From Oscillatoria princeps RMCB-10 (GTDB lineage Bacteria; Cyanobacteriota; Cyanobacteriia; Cyanobacteriales; Oscillatoriaceae), in the NCBI GenBank assembly GCA_019359235.1, contig JAHHHT010000001.1, positions 186,001 through 250,000 on the forward strand: a stretch of 64,000 nt of DNA, written 5' to 3'. Both the position numbers and the translations under genes were made by a program. Every line of letters begins with the position of its first letter. The stretch's first letter is position 1. Below, one piece after another: positions 9,107-16,720 of the stretch. The notes beneath the pieces were generated by a model, which saw nothing but the letters and a program-made list of their open reading frames with translations, was not told the DNA's origin and did not search any database.

Positions 9107-9776
9107 CTTGTCTCTTACTTCTCAACAAGTGGTGTACAGTAGTCTATCTTAGCTGACCTTTGGTAGAAAAAGAAACTATAGTTTTATGTCAGCTTGTGAA
9201 ACTATATTACGCCGATTGGGTTAATCGGTTCACCGGCTGCCCTGAGCGCGGTTGAGCTGCCATGTTTCGGGCAGCGCCCGGGCTGTTGGGGAAGCGATGG
9301 AAGCCCCGGGCGGGCGAGTCAGATCCAGGCTGCCGGTCGAGGTGTGGGAGAGCGGCGATCTTCAAGAAGCTAACGATCTCATTCATGCAGGCTTGCACTC
9401 ATGTCGAATCGCTCCCAAATTCCGAACGGCTCTGCTGCCGGTCAGCTCCTGGGGGCAATAGCCTCAACGCCGATTGAATCGAGCGCAGGCTTTGGCAACT
9501 GCTTCAGGCCGACAGCTGATTATATCAGATGTAACGGATGTCAGAAGAGGCAAAGACGGGGTTGAGCCGGCACTCCTGAGACGCTGTGAGCACCGCCCTC
9601 ACCCCCAAGGCGACAAAACCCTCACACCTGTCGCGCCGCCCAAAGCCATTGAGCCGCAAAAATCGACTGGCTGATCGGAGGCGGACTCGGCGGACTTGAG
9701 GCTGAGAGCCCTCCGCCTCGGATAAACTCACTTATGCTGTAACTGGTGAGTTTGAATTCCTAGATTGACTGCCGGC
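9107..9776. other. divergent intergenic region between the cyAbrB and rrf2 genes
   Basis: About 670 bp with no supported gene. The first 100 bp next to the cyAbrB gene are AT-rich and probably carry its promoter. The remainder is GC-rich and without recognisable motifs, apart from the short AT-rich segment before 9777. Confidence 0.5.
9173..9184. promoter_or_regulatory. perfect palindrome AAACTATAGTTT upstream of the cyAbrB gene
   Basis: A 12-bp perfect palindrome about 67 bp upstream of the cyAbrB start, with a second half-site AAACTATA at 9199-9206. Its place in the likely promoter makes an operator, possibly autoregulatory, conceivable. This is inference; no known consensus was matched. 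Confidence 0.3.
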
Positions 9777-10220
9777 ATGAAGCTAACCACTCGCGGACAC
9801 TACAGCGTCAAGGCGCTGCTCGATTTAAGCATGCAGCCTGAGTATGGCCCGGCGTCGGTGAGAGCGATTGCGCAGCGCCAAGACTTACCGGCACCCTACC
9901 TGGAAAAACTGCTGATTGAAATGCGCCGAGCCGGTTTAGTCCAGTCGGTTCGCGGCGCTTCTGGCGGCTACCAGCTGGCAAAACCGCCGGCACAAATTTC
10001 GCTCGGACAAATACTGGAAGCTGTGGGCGAAACCATTGAGCCCCTCTCCGGGTACGCTCCCGACAGCGAGCAAGCTGGGGACTGGGTGACGTTTACCCTG
10101 TGGAACCGGCTGCACCAAAAGCTCAAGGAAGCGCTGTACAGCATTTCCCTGGAAGACCTCTACTACGACGCCCGCAGCTGGATCGCCGCCCAAGGAGAAG
10201 AAGCCAGCTTTGTTATATAG
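9777..10220 (+). CDS. Rrf2 family transcriptional regulator
   Basis: A 147-residue winged-helix regulator of the Rrf2/IscR/CymR family. The N-terminal half is diagnostic: MKLTTRGHYSVKALLDL, SVRAIAQRQDLPAPYLEKLL, then the wing GLVQSVRGASGGYQLA. There is no cysteine at all, so the Fe-S ligands of IscR are absent. It is therefore more like CymR-type members that sense a protein partner or metabolite; that is an inference from the family. The ATG at 9777 is the family start; the frame stays open to 9765. The last codons and stop (TTTGTTATATAG) run into a palindromic element at 10214, which has probably replaced the original C-terminus. Confidence 0.9.
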   Translation: MKLTTRGHYSVKALLDLSMQPEYGPASVRAIAQRQDLPAPYLEKLLIEMRRAGLVQSVRGASGGYQLAKPPAQISLGQILEAVGETIEPLSGYAPDSEQAGDWVTFTLWNRLHQKLKEALYSISLEDLYYDARSWIAAQGEEASFVI

Positions 10221-10316
10221 CGCCTCTAAATCATTTGGACAATTCCTGTAGGGGCAGTCCCCCCGTGGCTGCCCCCACCGGCGCAGGTTGTACGAATCAT
10301 TTAGACGCGCTATATA
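10214..10316. repeat. palindromic MITE-like element with TATATAGCGC ends
   Basis: The left arm TATATAGCGCCTCTAAATCA faces its reverse complement in the right arm (TGATTTAGACGCGCTATATA-like). An inner inverted repeat of GGGGCAG and CTGCCCC is also visible. The left arm provides the TAG stop of the Rrf2 gene. Diverged relatives with TATAGC ends lie at 48418-48554 and near 35645-35770. Confidence 0.7.
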
Positions 10317-10347
10317 AATAAGGAGTATATAATTTCCCCAGCACCAG

Positions 10348-10743
10348 ATGGCAACAGTGGATGAACCTGTAACCTGTTCAGGCGGCTGTCACTGCGGCGC
10401 AGTTCGCTTCCAGGTGATTGTTGACCAGTACGAGGCGGTGGAGTGCAACTGCTCTATCTGCACAAAAAAGGGCTTTTTACACTTAATCGTGCCGGCAGAG
10501 CGCTTTACGCTGCTGCAGGGCGAAGATGTTTTAACGACCTACACCTTCAACACCGGCACTGCCAAGCACACGTTTTGCCGCATCTGCGGCATTCACGCTT
10601 TTTATCGCCCCCGCTCCCATCCTGAAGGGTACTCAGTCAATGTGCGCTGTCTCGATGGGGATCTGCTTTCCCGATTTGGCATCACGCCCTTCGACGGGGC
10701 GAACTGGGAGCAAAGCATAGAACAGCTGCGGGCGCTGGACTAA
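10348..10743 (+). CDS. GFA/CENP-V fold zinc protein
   Basis: A 131-residue protein of the glutathione-dependent formaldehyde-activating enzyme (GFA) fold family. It has the zinc-ligand pattern: GGCHCGAVRF near residue 12, CNCSICTKKG near 32, and HTFCRICGIHAFY near 74. Founding members bind S-hydroxymethyl glutathione. Most relatives have unknown substrates, so no reaction can be assigned. AGGAG occurs 22 nt upstream of the ATG, too far to be convincing. It follows the palindromic element by about 30 bp and may have its own promoter there. Confidence 0.87.
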   Translation: MATVDEPVTCSGGCHCGAVRFQVIVDQYEAVECNCSICTKKGFLHLIVPAERFTLLQGEDVLTTYTFNTGTAKHTFCRICGIHAFYRPRSHPEGYSVNVRCLDGDLLSRFGITPFDGANWEQSIEQLRALD

Positions 10744-11071
10744 TATTTTTAGAACTTCCGCAAAACTGCCCGTCTTAGATCCCCCCAACCCCCCTTAAAA
10801 GGGGGGCTAATATTCTTCCCCCCCTTTTTAAGGGGGGCTAGGGGGGATCGAAGGGAGTGAGACTCAAGCGTGCGCAAGTCCTAATCTTGTCCGCTGATTT
10901 TACCGCAATATGCGGTTGCAGGGGCGAGGGAGAAATAATTCCCGGCAATTGGCAAAACATGATAAAATCCCTAATCCCTAATCGCGCCCGCGAGAATAGC
11001 TCGCCCCCAATCCGGGGTGACAGTCCCCAAATCCCCAAATCCCGGCCCAAATTCCCACTCCCCAATTCCCA
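10744..11071. other. intergenic repeats before cobD
   Basis: Contains the GATCCCCCC-core palindrome of family A (10778-10850) without clear outer arms. It then has a run of short degenerate direct repeats rich in CCCAAATCC and CCCAATTCC units (about 11008-11100) that continues into the cobD start. No gene is supported. Confidence 0.6.
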
Positions 11072-12061
11072 ATGCCCAGCGCCCAATTCCCAATTGCCCA
11101 TACTGTTTTGCTGCTGGCTGCTTTCCTGGATTATCTTGTCGGCGACCCCTGGGGGTGGCCACATCCGGTGCGGGTCATGGGGTGGGCGATTAATCGCTGC
11201 GCGCAGCTTATATTTAAAACGTGTGACGCTCCCCGAACGAGACGGTTTGCCGGTGCTGTCCTCGGAGTTGGACTGCTCGCCGTTTCGGGCGCAGCCGGCT
11301 GGTTAATCGCTGCTGTTTCCTACCGGCTTTCTCCTGTGTTAGGCGTCGCCGCACAAAGCTTGCTCCTCGCTAGCTGTTTTGCCGGTCGGAGTTTGAGAGC
11401 CGCCGCTGAGGACGTTTTGCACCCCCTAGAGGCGGGCGATTTGCCTGCGGCGAAAGGCCGGTTGAGCCTTTATGTGGGGCGAGACACAGAAAATCTCTCC
11501 GAGTCAGAAATCCTCCGCGCTGTCTTGGAAACTGTCAGTGAAAATGCCGTCGATGGCGTTACGGGGCCATTATTTTATGCCATTCTCGGCTTGCTCGTGC
11601 CGGCTGTGGGGAGCGTTCCCCTCGCTCTAGCATACAAGGCCGCCAGCACTCTCGATTCTATGGTCGGCTACAAAGATGAACCATTCACCCATTTGGGATG
11701 GTTTAGCGCTAAGATGGAGGATATACTGACTTGGCTCCCCTGCCGGCTAACGGTGATTACCCTGGGGCTGATTTCTGGGAAACTCGGTTATGTCTGGCAG
11801 ATGTGCCGGCGGGATGCGATAAAAGATCCCAGTCCCAACTCTGGCTGGAGTGAGTGCGCCTGCGCCGCAATTCTCGGCGTGCAGTTGGGCGGGACTAACT
11901 ATTACCGGGGCGTGGCAAAACACAAGCCGTTACTGGGGGATAATATTAATCCTATCACACCGGCAGTCATTCGTCAAGCCTTGCAGCTAAATCGGTGGTG
12001 CTTTTTGATTTGGCTGGGAATGGCACTTGCTGTGGGGTGCGCTATTAACTACTTGCAATAA
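11072..12061 (+). CDS. cobD: adenosylcobinamide-phosphate synthase (CobD/CbiB)
   Basis: CobD/CbiB attaches the aminopropanol arm to adenosylcobyric acid in cobalamin biosynthesis; it is an integral membrane enzyme. The 329-residue product shows the family signatures LDYLVGDPWGWPHPVRVMGW near residue 20, the ENAVDGVTGPLFYA stretch near 166, KAASTLDSMVGYK near 191, and several hydrophobic helices. The only good upstream start is the ATG at 11072, but it lies inside a CCCAATTCC-type repeat, so the first about 12 residues (MPSAQFPIAHTV) are repeat-encoded. A TTG at 11108 is an alternative. No other cobalamin genes and no visible B12 riboswitch are nearby. Confidence 0.9.
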   Translation: MPSAQFPIAHTVLLLAAFLDYLVGDPWGWPHPVRVMGWAINRCAQLIFKTCDAPRTRRFAGAVLGVGLLAVSGAAGWLIAAVSYRLSPVLGVAAQSLLLASCFAGRSLRAAAEDVLHPLEAGDLPAAKGRLSLYVGRDTENLSESEILRAVLETVSENAVDGVTGPLFYAILGLLVPAVGSVPLALAYKAASTLDSMVGYKDEPFTHLGWFSAKMEDILTWLPCRLTVITLGLISGKLGYVWQMCRRDAIKDPSPNSGWSECACAAILGVQLGGTNYYRGVAKHKPLLGDNINPITPAVIRQALQLNRWCFLIWLGMALAVGCAINYLQ

Positions 12062-12067
12062 CGCAGT

Positions 12068-12130
12068 GAGAAACCTGGTGTCTGCCAGACGGCAGTGAGA
12101 AACCTAGTTTCTTAAAGAAACCAGGTTTCT
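12068..12130. repeat. GAAACC(T/C)GGTTTC inverted repeat (family list)
   Basis: Successive copies of GAGAAACCTGGT, GAGAAACCTAGTTTC and AAGAAACCAGGTTTC after cobD. The same AGAAACCCGGTTTCT-type units, usually as paired inverted copies joined by TTAAAG or TTGAAG, appear at 13826-13858, 19374-19440, 19684-19715, 35492-35526, 48583-48617, 50344-50378, 55434-55515 and 59801-59879. They look like a dispersed hairpin family. Confidence 0.75.
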
Positions 12131-12195
12131 AGATGTTCGTTTCTTGATGTTCCGTTCGCTCCACTTACTTAAGATATCCTCCTGTAGATAAGGCG

Positions 12196-13200
12196 ATGAG
12201 TTTTGCTATCTTTGACGAAGCTTTCTATCTAAAAAGTTACCCCGATGTGGAAGCCGCTGTCAAGGCGGGGGCTTTTCAATCCGGCTTAGAACACTTTCAA
12301 CAATTTGGCCTGCGGGAAAACCGGGTTCTCGTGTCACCGCTGTATGACGAGCGGTTTTATTTGCAAAAAAACCCCGGCGTTGCGGCGGCGGTGGCGGCGG
12401 GCGGTTTCAGTTCTGGGCTAGAACACTATATCCTGTTTGGGGAAGCCGAAGGTCGAGCGCCGAGTTTATTATTTGATGAGGGGTGGTATCTGCGAAGATA
12501 CCCCGATGTGGCGGCGGCGGTGGCGGCGGGCGATTTCAGTTCTGGGCTGCAGCACTACAGGCTTTTCGGGGAAGCTGAAGGTCGTTCTGGCACGACGTTC
12601 AATGAATTTGGCTACCGCGATGCCAACCCCGATGTGGCGGCGGCTATTGCGGCGGGCGCTTTTAAGTCGGGTTTAGAACATTATAGCAAATTCGGACAAT
12701 TTGAACACCGCACTGGTGTTTATTTTTCCGGCACCAGTGGGAATGATACCGTAACTGGCTTTGGCAATCAAGATACTCTCTGCGGAGTTGACTTGTCTCC
12801 CGGTCCTTGTGTTATTGGCGGCACTCCCACCGGCGGTGAGTGTTTGGATTTTCAGAGTTTGGGTGTGAATGAAGCTGATGTGCTGATTGGCGGTGCCGGC
12901 AGTGATACATTCCTTATGAGCTATTTTGTCAGCGCGAGATTCGCTGTAACGAAGGACTTCTATATAGGTGCCGGTGATGCTGACTTCGCTCTAATTCAAA
13001 ATTTTGAAGTCGGAAAGGATCGGATTCAGCTAGGCGGCGATGTTTTGAGTGAATATCGCTTTGAAACCGTGGGTAACAATGTCAACATCTATTATCTCCC
13101 GTATCAGGGGATCGGAGCTGTCCCCGCTCCGGATCTCATTGCTGTTGTGCGGGGGGTTACGTCTCTGAGTGAGAGTGATGGGATAATCTATTTGCTTTAG
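12196..13200 (+). CDS. secreted-type protein with four YPDVAAAV repeats and an RTX-like C-terminus
   Basis: A 334-residue protein of unknown function. Residues 1-180 hold four tandem units of about 43 residues, each with the pattern F-Y-x(3)-P-D-V-A-A-A-V/I-A-A-G-x-F-x-S-G-L-(E/Q)-H-Y-x(3)-F-G-x(2)-E-x-R. Units two and three are close to identical at DNA level, which suggests recent duplication. The C-terminal half has calcium-binding RTX-like phrases (GTSGNDTVTGFGNQDTL and DVLIGGAGSDTF) and ends with an ALIQNFEVGKDRIQL-type strand often seen at the C-terminus of type I-secreted proteins. There is no N-terminal signal peptide, consistent with type I export. Units of this kind are common in multidomain extracellular proteins. 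The stop codon overlaps a GTAGGGTGCGTT palindrome. Confidence 0.75.
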   Translation: MSFAIFDEAFYLKSYPDVEAAVKAGAFQSGLEHFQQFGLRENRVLVSPLYDERFYLQKNPGVAAAVAAGGFSSGLEHYILFGEAEGRAPSLLFDEGWYLRRYPDVAAAVAAGDFSSGLQHYRLFGEAEGRSGTTFNEFGYRDANPDVAAAIAAGAFKSGLEHYSKFGQFEHRTGVYFSGTSGNDTVTGFGNQDTLCGVDLSPGPCVIGGTPTGGECLDFQSLGVNEADVLIGGAGSDTFLMSYFVSARFAVTKDFYIGAGDADFALIQNFEVGKDRIQLGGDVLSEYRFETVGNNVNIYYLPYQGIGAVPAPDLIAVVRGVTSLSESDGIIYLL

Positions 13201-13235
13201 TAGGGTGCGTTCCGCTCTGCGGAACGCACCCTACT
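13199..13235. repeat. GTAGGGTGCGTT palindrome overlapping a stop codon
   Basis: AGTAGGGTGCGTTCCGC faces its complement and ends CCCTACT. The TAG stop of the RTX-like gene is made by the first bases of this palindrome, followed by a TTTATAATATAAG stretch. It may act as a terminator or be a mobile palindrome that trimmed the gene. Confidence 0.75.
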
Positions 13236-13381
13236 TTATAATATAAGTGTAGAAGCCGGCTTTTGGACAGAAAATCAGTGGAACAGCAGGGGCGTTATCT
13301 ACGTCTTATTCAATAAAGAGAGGGCGCGTCTTTTGAGCGCCGGTTCAGACGGAGCGCCCCTTAAACAAATTGAGGTTGAAT

Positions 13382-13792
13382 ATGAAAGCTGGGATAATTT
13401 TGAGTGGCTTTTGCCTTTTGGCGCTTTCGGCGTCCGCTTCAGCGGCTAGCCCCAATACTTACAAGCTCAAGTGCGTCGGTACGGAGCCTTTCTGGAACGT
13501 CGAAGTGGAGGGAAACATGGTACAGTTAAGTACGCCGGAATTTTCTGGAAAGAATGCCAAAAAATACTGGGGCGCTCAAGTAACTACCGCAAGTGGCGCA
13601 ATGGAAGGTTCAGGTTCCGCCTTCCAAGTGCGGGCGTCGCGCAACAGCGGTGCCGAGAAGATTGTCCTCTCGGTGATTGCAGCGGCGAATAATAGCTGCA
13701 GCGATTACATGTCCGACAACAAATACTCCCACCACGTTTTGGTGAGCTTGGAGAATGGTACGCTCTACAGGGGCTGCTGTCAGAAGAATTGA
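13382..13792 (+). CDS. small exported protein with GTEPFW motif (COG3650-like)
   Basis: A 136-residue protein with a clear signal peptide (MKAGIILSGFCLLALSASASAAS), so the mature protein is periplasmic or external. The mature part opens with LKCVGTEPFWNVEVEGN, the GTEPFW motif of a small group of bacterial envelope proteins (COG3650-like), and has a single CSDYMSDNKYSH-type segment near the end. Function unknown. The ATG at 13382 has GAGG 5-8 nt upstream; an in-frame alternative at 13370 lacks this. It ends CCQKN with paired cysteines. Confidence 0.75.
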   Translation: MKAGIILSGFCLLALSASASAASPNTYKLKCVGTEPFWNVEVEGNMVQLSTPEFSGKNAKKYWGAQVTTASGAMEGSGSAFQVRASRNSGAEKIVLSVIAAANNSCSDYMSDNKYSHHVLVSLENGTLYRGCCQKN

Positions 13793-14422
13793 TAAATAGG
13801 TAGACATAAATAAACTGAACATTAAGAAACCTGGGTTCTTAAAGAAACCTGGTTTCTGAGGCGGGCTGTGTTACGTTTAATTATGTCGGCCCACTTCTCA
13901 TGTCCGTTCGCTCGCAATTTTCTATCCCTGTAGGGGCGGGTTCAACTGAGATATCTGTGAGTGGCAAAGATTATCTATAAACCGGCCCCTACCATACAAT
14001 AAGATTGCCAGGGACTTGACAGGAGACGGTAGGGTGCGTTCCTCCGGAACGCACCCTACTTTACATTCAGCGCATCACAAGCTATAATTTGTTTTTCCCA
14101 AAAGCCTGCCTCCCGAGCTGCGACCGCCGCTTGGCTCCGACTTGACAGCAGTGCCGGTAGCGGTGCGGGTAAGGTGCGGGCGTTTATAGCCCCCTCAAAA
14201 AAGGTTAAGCTGCTTGCAGAGCGCCAGTGGGGAGCGCCACTCGCCAGACAGGGAAATACGGTTGATTCGTCTGTCAAAAGTTAGCCGGCGCGGGCGGGGT
14301 TTCCTGCGGGAAGCCAAGCCAAACCGGCTGCGTTTGGGAAGACTCAGGGCGGAAGCCCTGCGGTTAAATAAAAACTGCACATCAGTAAAAAAGTTAACAG
14401 TTATCCGATTCAGGTATTTGCT
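13793..14422. other. intergenic repeats upstream of pyrR
   Basis: No gene is supported. It contains an AAGAAACCTGGGTTC/AAGAAACCTGGTTTC pair (13823-13858), a GTAGGGGCGGGTT...AACCGGCCCCTAC inverted pair (about 13930-13993), and a GTAGGGTGCGTT palindrome (14030-14060). The 14060-14400 part has no recognisable feature. Confidence 0.55.
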
Positions 14423-14956
14423 ATGTCCCCGATCGTGGTGGAAATTCTCTCAGCTGAGGAGTTGCGCCGTACCCTAACCCGCCTGGCTTCCCAGATCGTC
14501 GAAAAGTCAGGCGATCTGTCAAAACTGGCGCTGTTGGGCATTTACACCAGAGGTGTAAGCCTGGCTCAGTTGCTGGCGCGTCAAATTGAAGTGCTCGAAC
14601 AAGTCCAAGTGCCGGTGGGCGCTCTCGATATTACTTTCTATCGGGATGACTTAAATCAGATTGGTATGCGAACGCCGGCAAGAACAGAGATTTCCTTCGA
14701 TCTCACCGGCAAAATGGTCGTGCTAGTCGATGACGTGATTTACGAGGGGCGCACGGTTCGCGCCGCCCTCAATGCGGTCAATGAATATGGCCGTCCCGAT
14801 GCGATTTACCTGGCGGTACTGGTAGATCGCGGGCATCGCAAGTTGCCAATTCACCCAGACTTCACCGGCAAAAAGCTGCCCACTGCCAAGGAAGAACAGG
14901 TGAAGGTTTATTTACAAGAGATGGACGGGCGAGATGCGGTGGAGCTAATCAAGTAA
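14423..14956 (+). CDS. pyrR: bifunctional pyr operon attenuator / uracil phosphoribosyltransferase PyrR
   Basis: A 177-residue PRTase-fold protein with the PRPP loop [18 protein letters not shown] near residue 100, the flexible-loop segment YRDDLN near 75, and the C-terminal [12 protein letters not shown] block, all typical of PyrR. In Bacillus PyrR binds pyr mRNA to attenuate transcription and has UPRTase activity. In cyanobacteria it stands alone, so a UPRTase or regulatory role remains open. No pyr gene adjoins it here, although carB (41.9 kb) is in the window. ATG 14423 is the family start. Confidence 0.92.
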   Translation: MSPIVVEILSAEELRRTLTRLASQIVEKSGDLSKLALLGIYTRGVSLAQLLARQIEVLEQVQVPVGALDITFYRDDLNQIGMRTPARTEISFDLTGKMVVLVDDVIYEGRTVRAALNAVNEYGRPDAIYLAVLVDRGHRKLPIHPDFTGKKLPTAKEEQVKVYLQEMDGRDAVELIK

Positions 14957-15333
14957 GGGCGCGAGGATAAAGGGTAAAGAAGTAGGGGCGAAGCATTGGG
15001 GAGAAAAAGATAGGTCTCTCAGCCCGATATTTACAGTCCCAATGCTTCGCCCTTATGAAGAGACGTTCAAAAAAGGGTGACACCCGTGGACTTCAGTGCC
15101 GGTGCGCCCAGCCCCAAAATCGGAAGTTTAGATGAAAAAGGCCGGTGCCGGCTGAATTCCACTGCTAGAGGAGAGGGCAATAAATCTTTCCGATCGTTTT
15201 GGGCGATGATAGAGGGGAGCGTCACATTGCTGTTAAGAGGAGTTTTAGGTGCGTTCCCCAAGGGGGAACGCACCCTACTGTCCAAATTACAGCCCGATCG
15301 GGTAAACTAGATTAGGAGTCTTTCAATCAGGTT
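14957..15333. other. intergenic region with GGGGCGAAGCAT palindrome
   Basis: A long inverted repeat at 14982-15055: GTAGGGGCGAAGCATTGGGG against CCCAATGCTTCGCCCTTA, with about 35 bp between the arms. A relative lies at 62839-62919. A GTAGGGTGCGTT-like palindrome follows at 15246-15279. No gene is supported. Confidence 0.6.
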
Positions 15334-16401
15334 TTGCCTGAACTACTAACTGTGAATTTGCCCAATAACTCACCGGCAGAAACCCAGAACCGCAAAGCCG
15401 ACCACTTGCGAGTCTGCCTCGAAGAAGACGTGCAATTCCGCGAAACCACCAGCGGGCTGGAACGCTACCGCTTCACCCACTGCTGTTTGCCAGAACTGAA
15501 CCTCAGCGATATCGATCTAACTACCACATTTCTGGGCAAAAAGCTAGGTGCGCCGCTGCTGATTTCTTCGATGACCGGCGGTACAGAACTCGCCAAGACA
15601 ATTAATTACCGCCTAGCTGAAGTTGCCGGGCATTACAAAATTGCGATGGGCGTCGGTTCCCAGCGCGTGGCGGTGGAAAATCCCCAGGTTGGCGATACTT
15701 TTGCGGTGCGTTCCGTCGCCCCGGATATCCTGCTGTTTGCCAACTTGGGCGCGGTGCAGCTGAATTACGGCTACGGCATTGATCAGTGCCGGCGAGTCAT
15801 TGACTTGTTGCAAGCTGACGCCCTGATTTTGCACCTCAATTCCCTGCAAGAGTGCGTCCAAACCAAAGGCGACACCAATTTTCGAGGATTGCTTGACAAA
15901 ATATCTAAATTGTGCTATGAGTTGGAAGTGCCGGTGATTGCCAAAGAAGTGGGGAACGGCATTTCCGCAGCAATGGCCAAGAAACTAATTGATGCCGGCG
16001 TTTCTGCGATTGATGTGGCCGGTGCCGGCGGGACATCCTGGGCGAAGGTGGAGGGGCAGAGAGCCAAAGACGCCCGCCAGCGGCGGTTGGGAGCGACATT
16101 TGCGGACTGGGGGCTGCCAACCGCCGAGTGTGTGACCGGCATTCGCGCCGTCGCGCCGGCGATTCCCCTGATTGCCTCTGGGGGATTGGCCAACGGTTTG
16201 GACGCCGCCAAAGCGATTGCCCTGGGTGCGGACATTGCCGGTTTAGCTAGGCCATTTTTGCAAGCCGCCGCTGAATCAGAACAAGCCGCCCTTGAGTTCG
16301 CTGAGGTCTTAATCGCAGAGCTGGCCACAGTGCTGCTGTGCGCCGGCTGCGCCACACTGTCCGAGCTGAAACACTCTGGCGTTTTGCAGCGATTAGGATA
16401 G
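15334..16401 (+). CDS. fni: type 2 isopentenyl-diphosphate delta-isomerase
   Basis: An FMN- and NADPH-dependent enzyme interconverting IPP and DMAPP at the base of isoprenoid (carotenoid, phytol, quinone) synthesis. The roughly 355-residue TIM barrel shows [16 protein letters not shown] at the N-terminus, LISSMTGG near residue 75, MGVGSQR near 100, the LHLNSLQE segment near 168, and GAGGTSW near 230 for FMN phosphate binding. The start is uncertain. TTG 15334 follows AGGAG at 16 nt spacing, and a GTG at 15352 would also give a normal N-terminus. Confidence 0.93.
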   Translation: MPELLTVNLPNNSPAETQNRKADHLRVCLEEDVQFRETTSGLERYRFTHCCLPELNLSDIDLTTTFLGKKLGAPLLISSMTGGTELAKTINYRLAEVAGHYKIAMGVGSQRVAVENPQVGDTFAVRSVAPDILLFANLGAVQLNYGYGIDQCRRVIDLLQADALILHLNSLQECVQTKGDTNFRGLLDKISKLCYELEVPVIAKEVGNGISAAMAKKLIDAGVSAIDVAGAGGTSWAKVEGQRAKDARQRRLGATFADWGLPTAECVTGIRAVAPAIPLIASGGLANGLDAAKAIALGADIAGLARPFLQAAAESEQAALEFAEVLIAELATVLLCAGCATLSELKHSGVLQRLG

Positions 16402-16508
16402 AAAAGTAACGGGTGTTGGGTGTTGGGTGTGAGGAGTTGGGCGCTAGCGAGCGATGCTGTGGCTGAATTAGCAATTAGCAATTAGCGGTGAATTTTAATT
16501 AAAAATTA

Positions 16509-16656
16509 ACAGCAGATTCCAACCGAATCAGGTACTTCGCTTAGATCCCCCCCTTACCCCCCCTAAAAAAGGGGGGGATAAGAAAAATAGCCCCCCTTTT
16601 TAAGGGGGGTTGGGGGTATCGATAGACGAAATGCACTCCACCCAAGTGCTGCTATA
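16509..16656. repeat. MITE-like palindromic element, family A, copy 2
   Basis: The left arm AGCAGATTCCAACCGAATCA is the diverged form of the arm at 562. The core GATCCCCCC...GGGGGGTTGGGGG and a right arm ending in GTGCTGCTATA follow. It lies between fni and sppA and ends 65 bp before the sppA start, so it may lie in or next to the sppA promoter. Confidence 0.65.
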
Positions 16657-16720
16657 AATACTCGCGCACGCTCCAAACTCCCTCACTCCTGCGTCTACAC
16701 TCTTGCCGAGGATTTTTTCA

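Noticed and set aside
12437-12676. Second frame across the YPDVAAAV repeats
   Set aside because: A shadow produced by the repeated DNA in the alternate frame.
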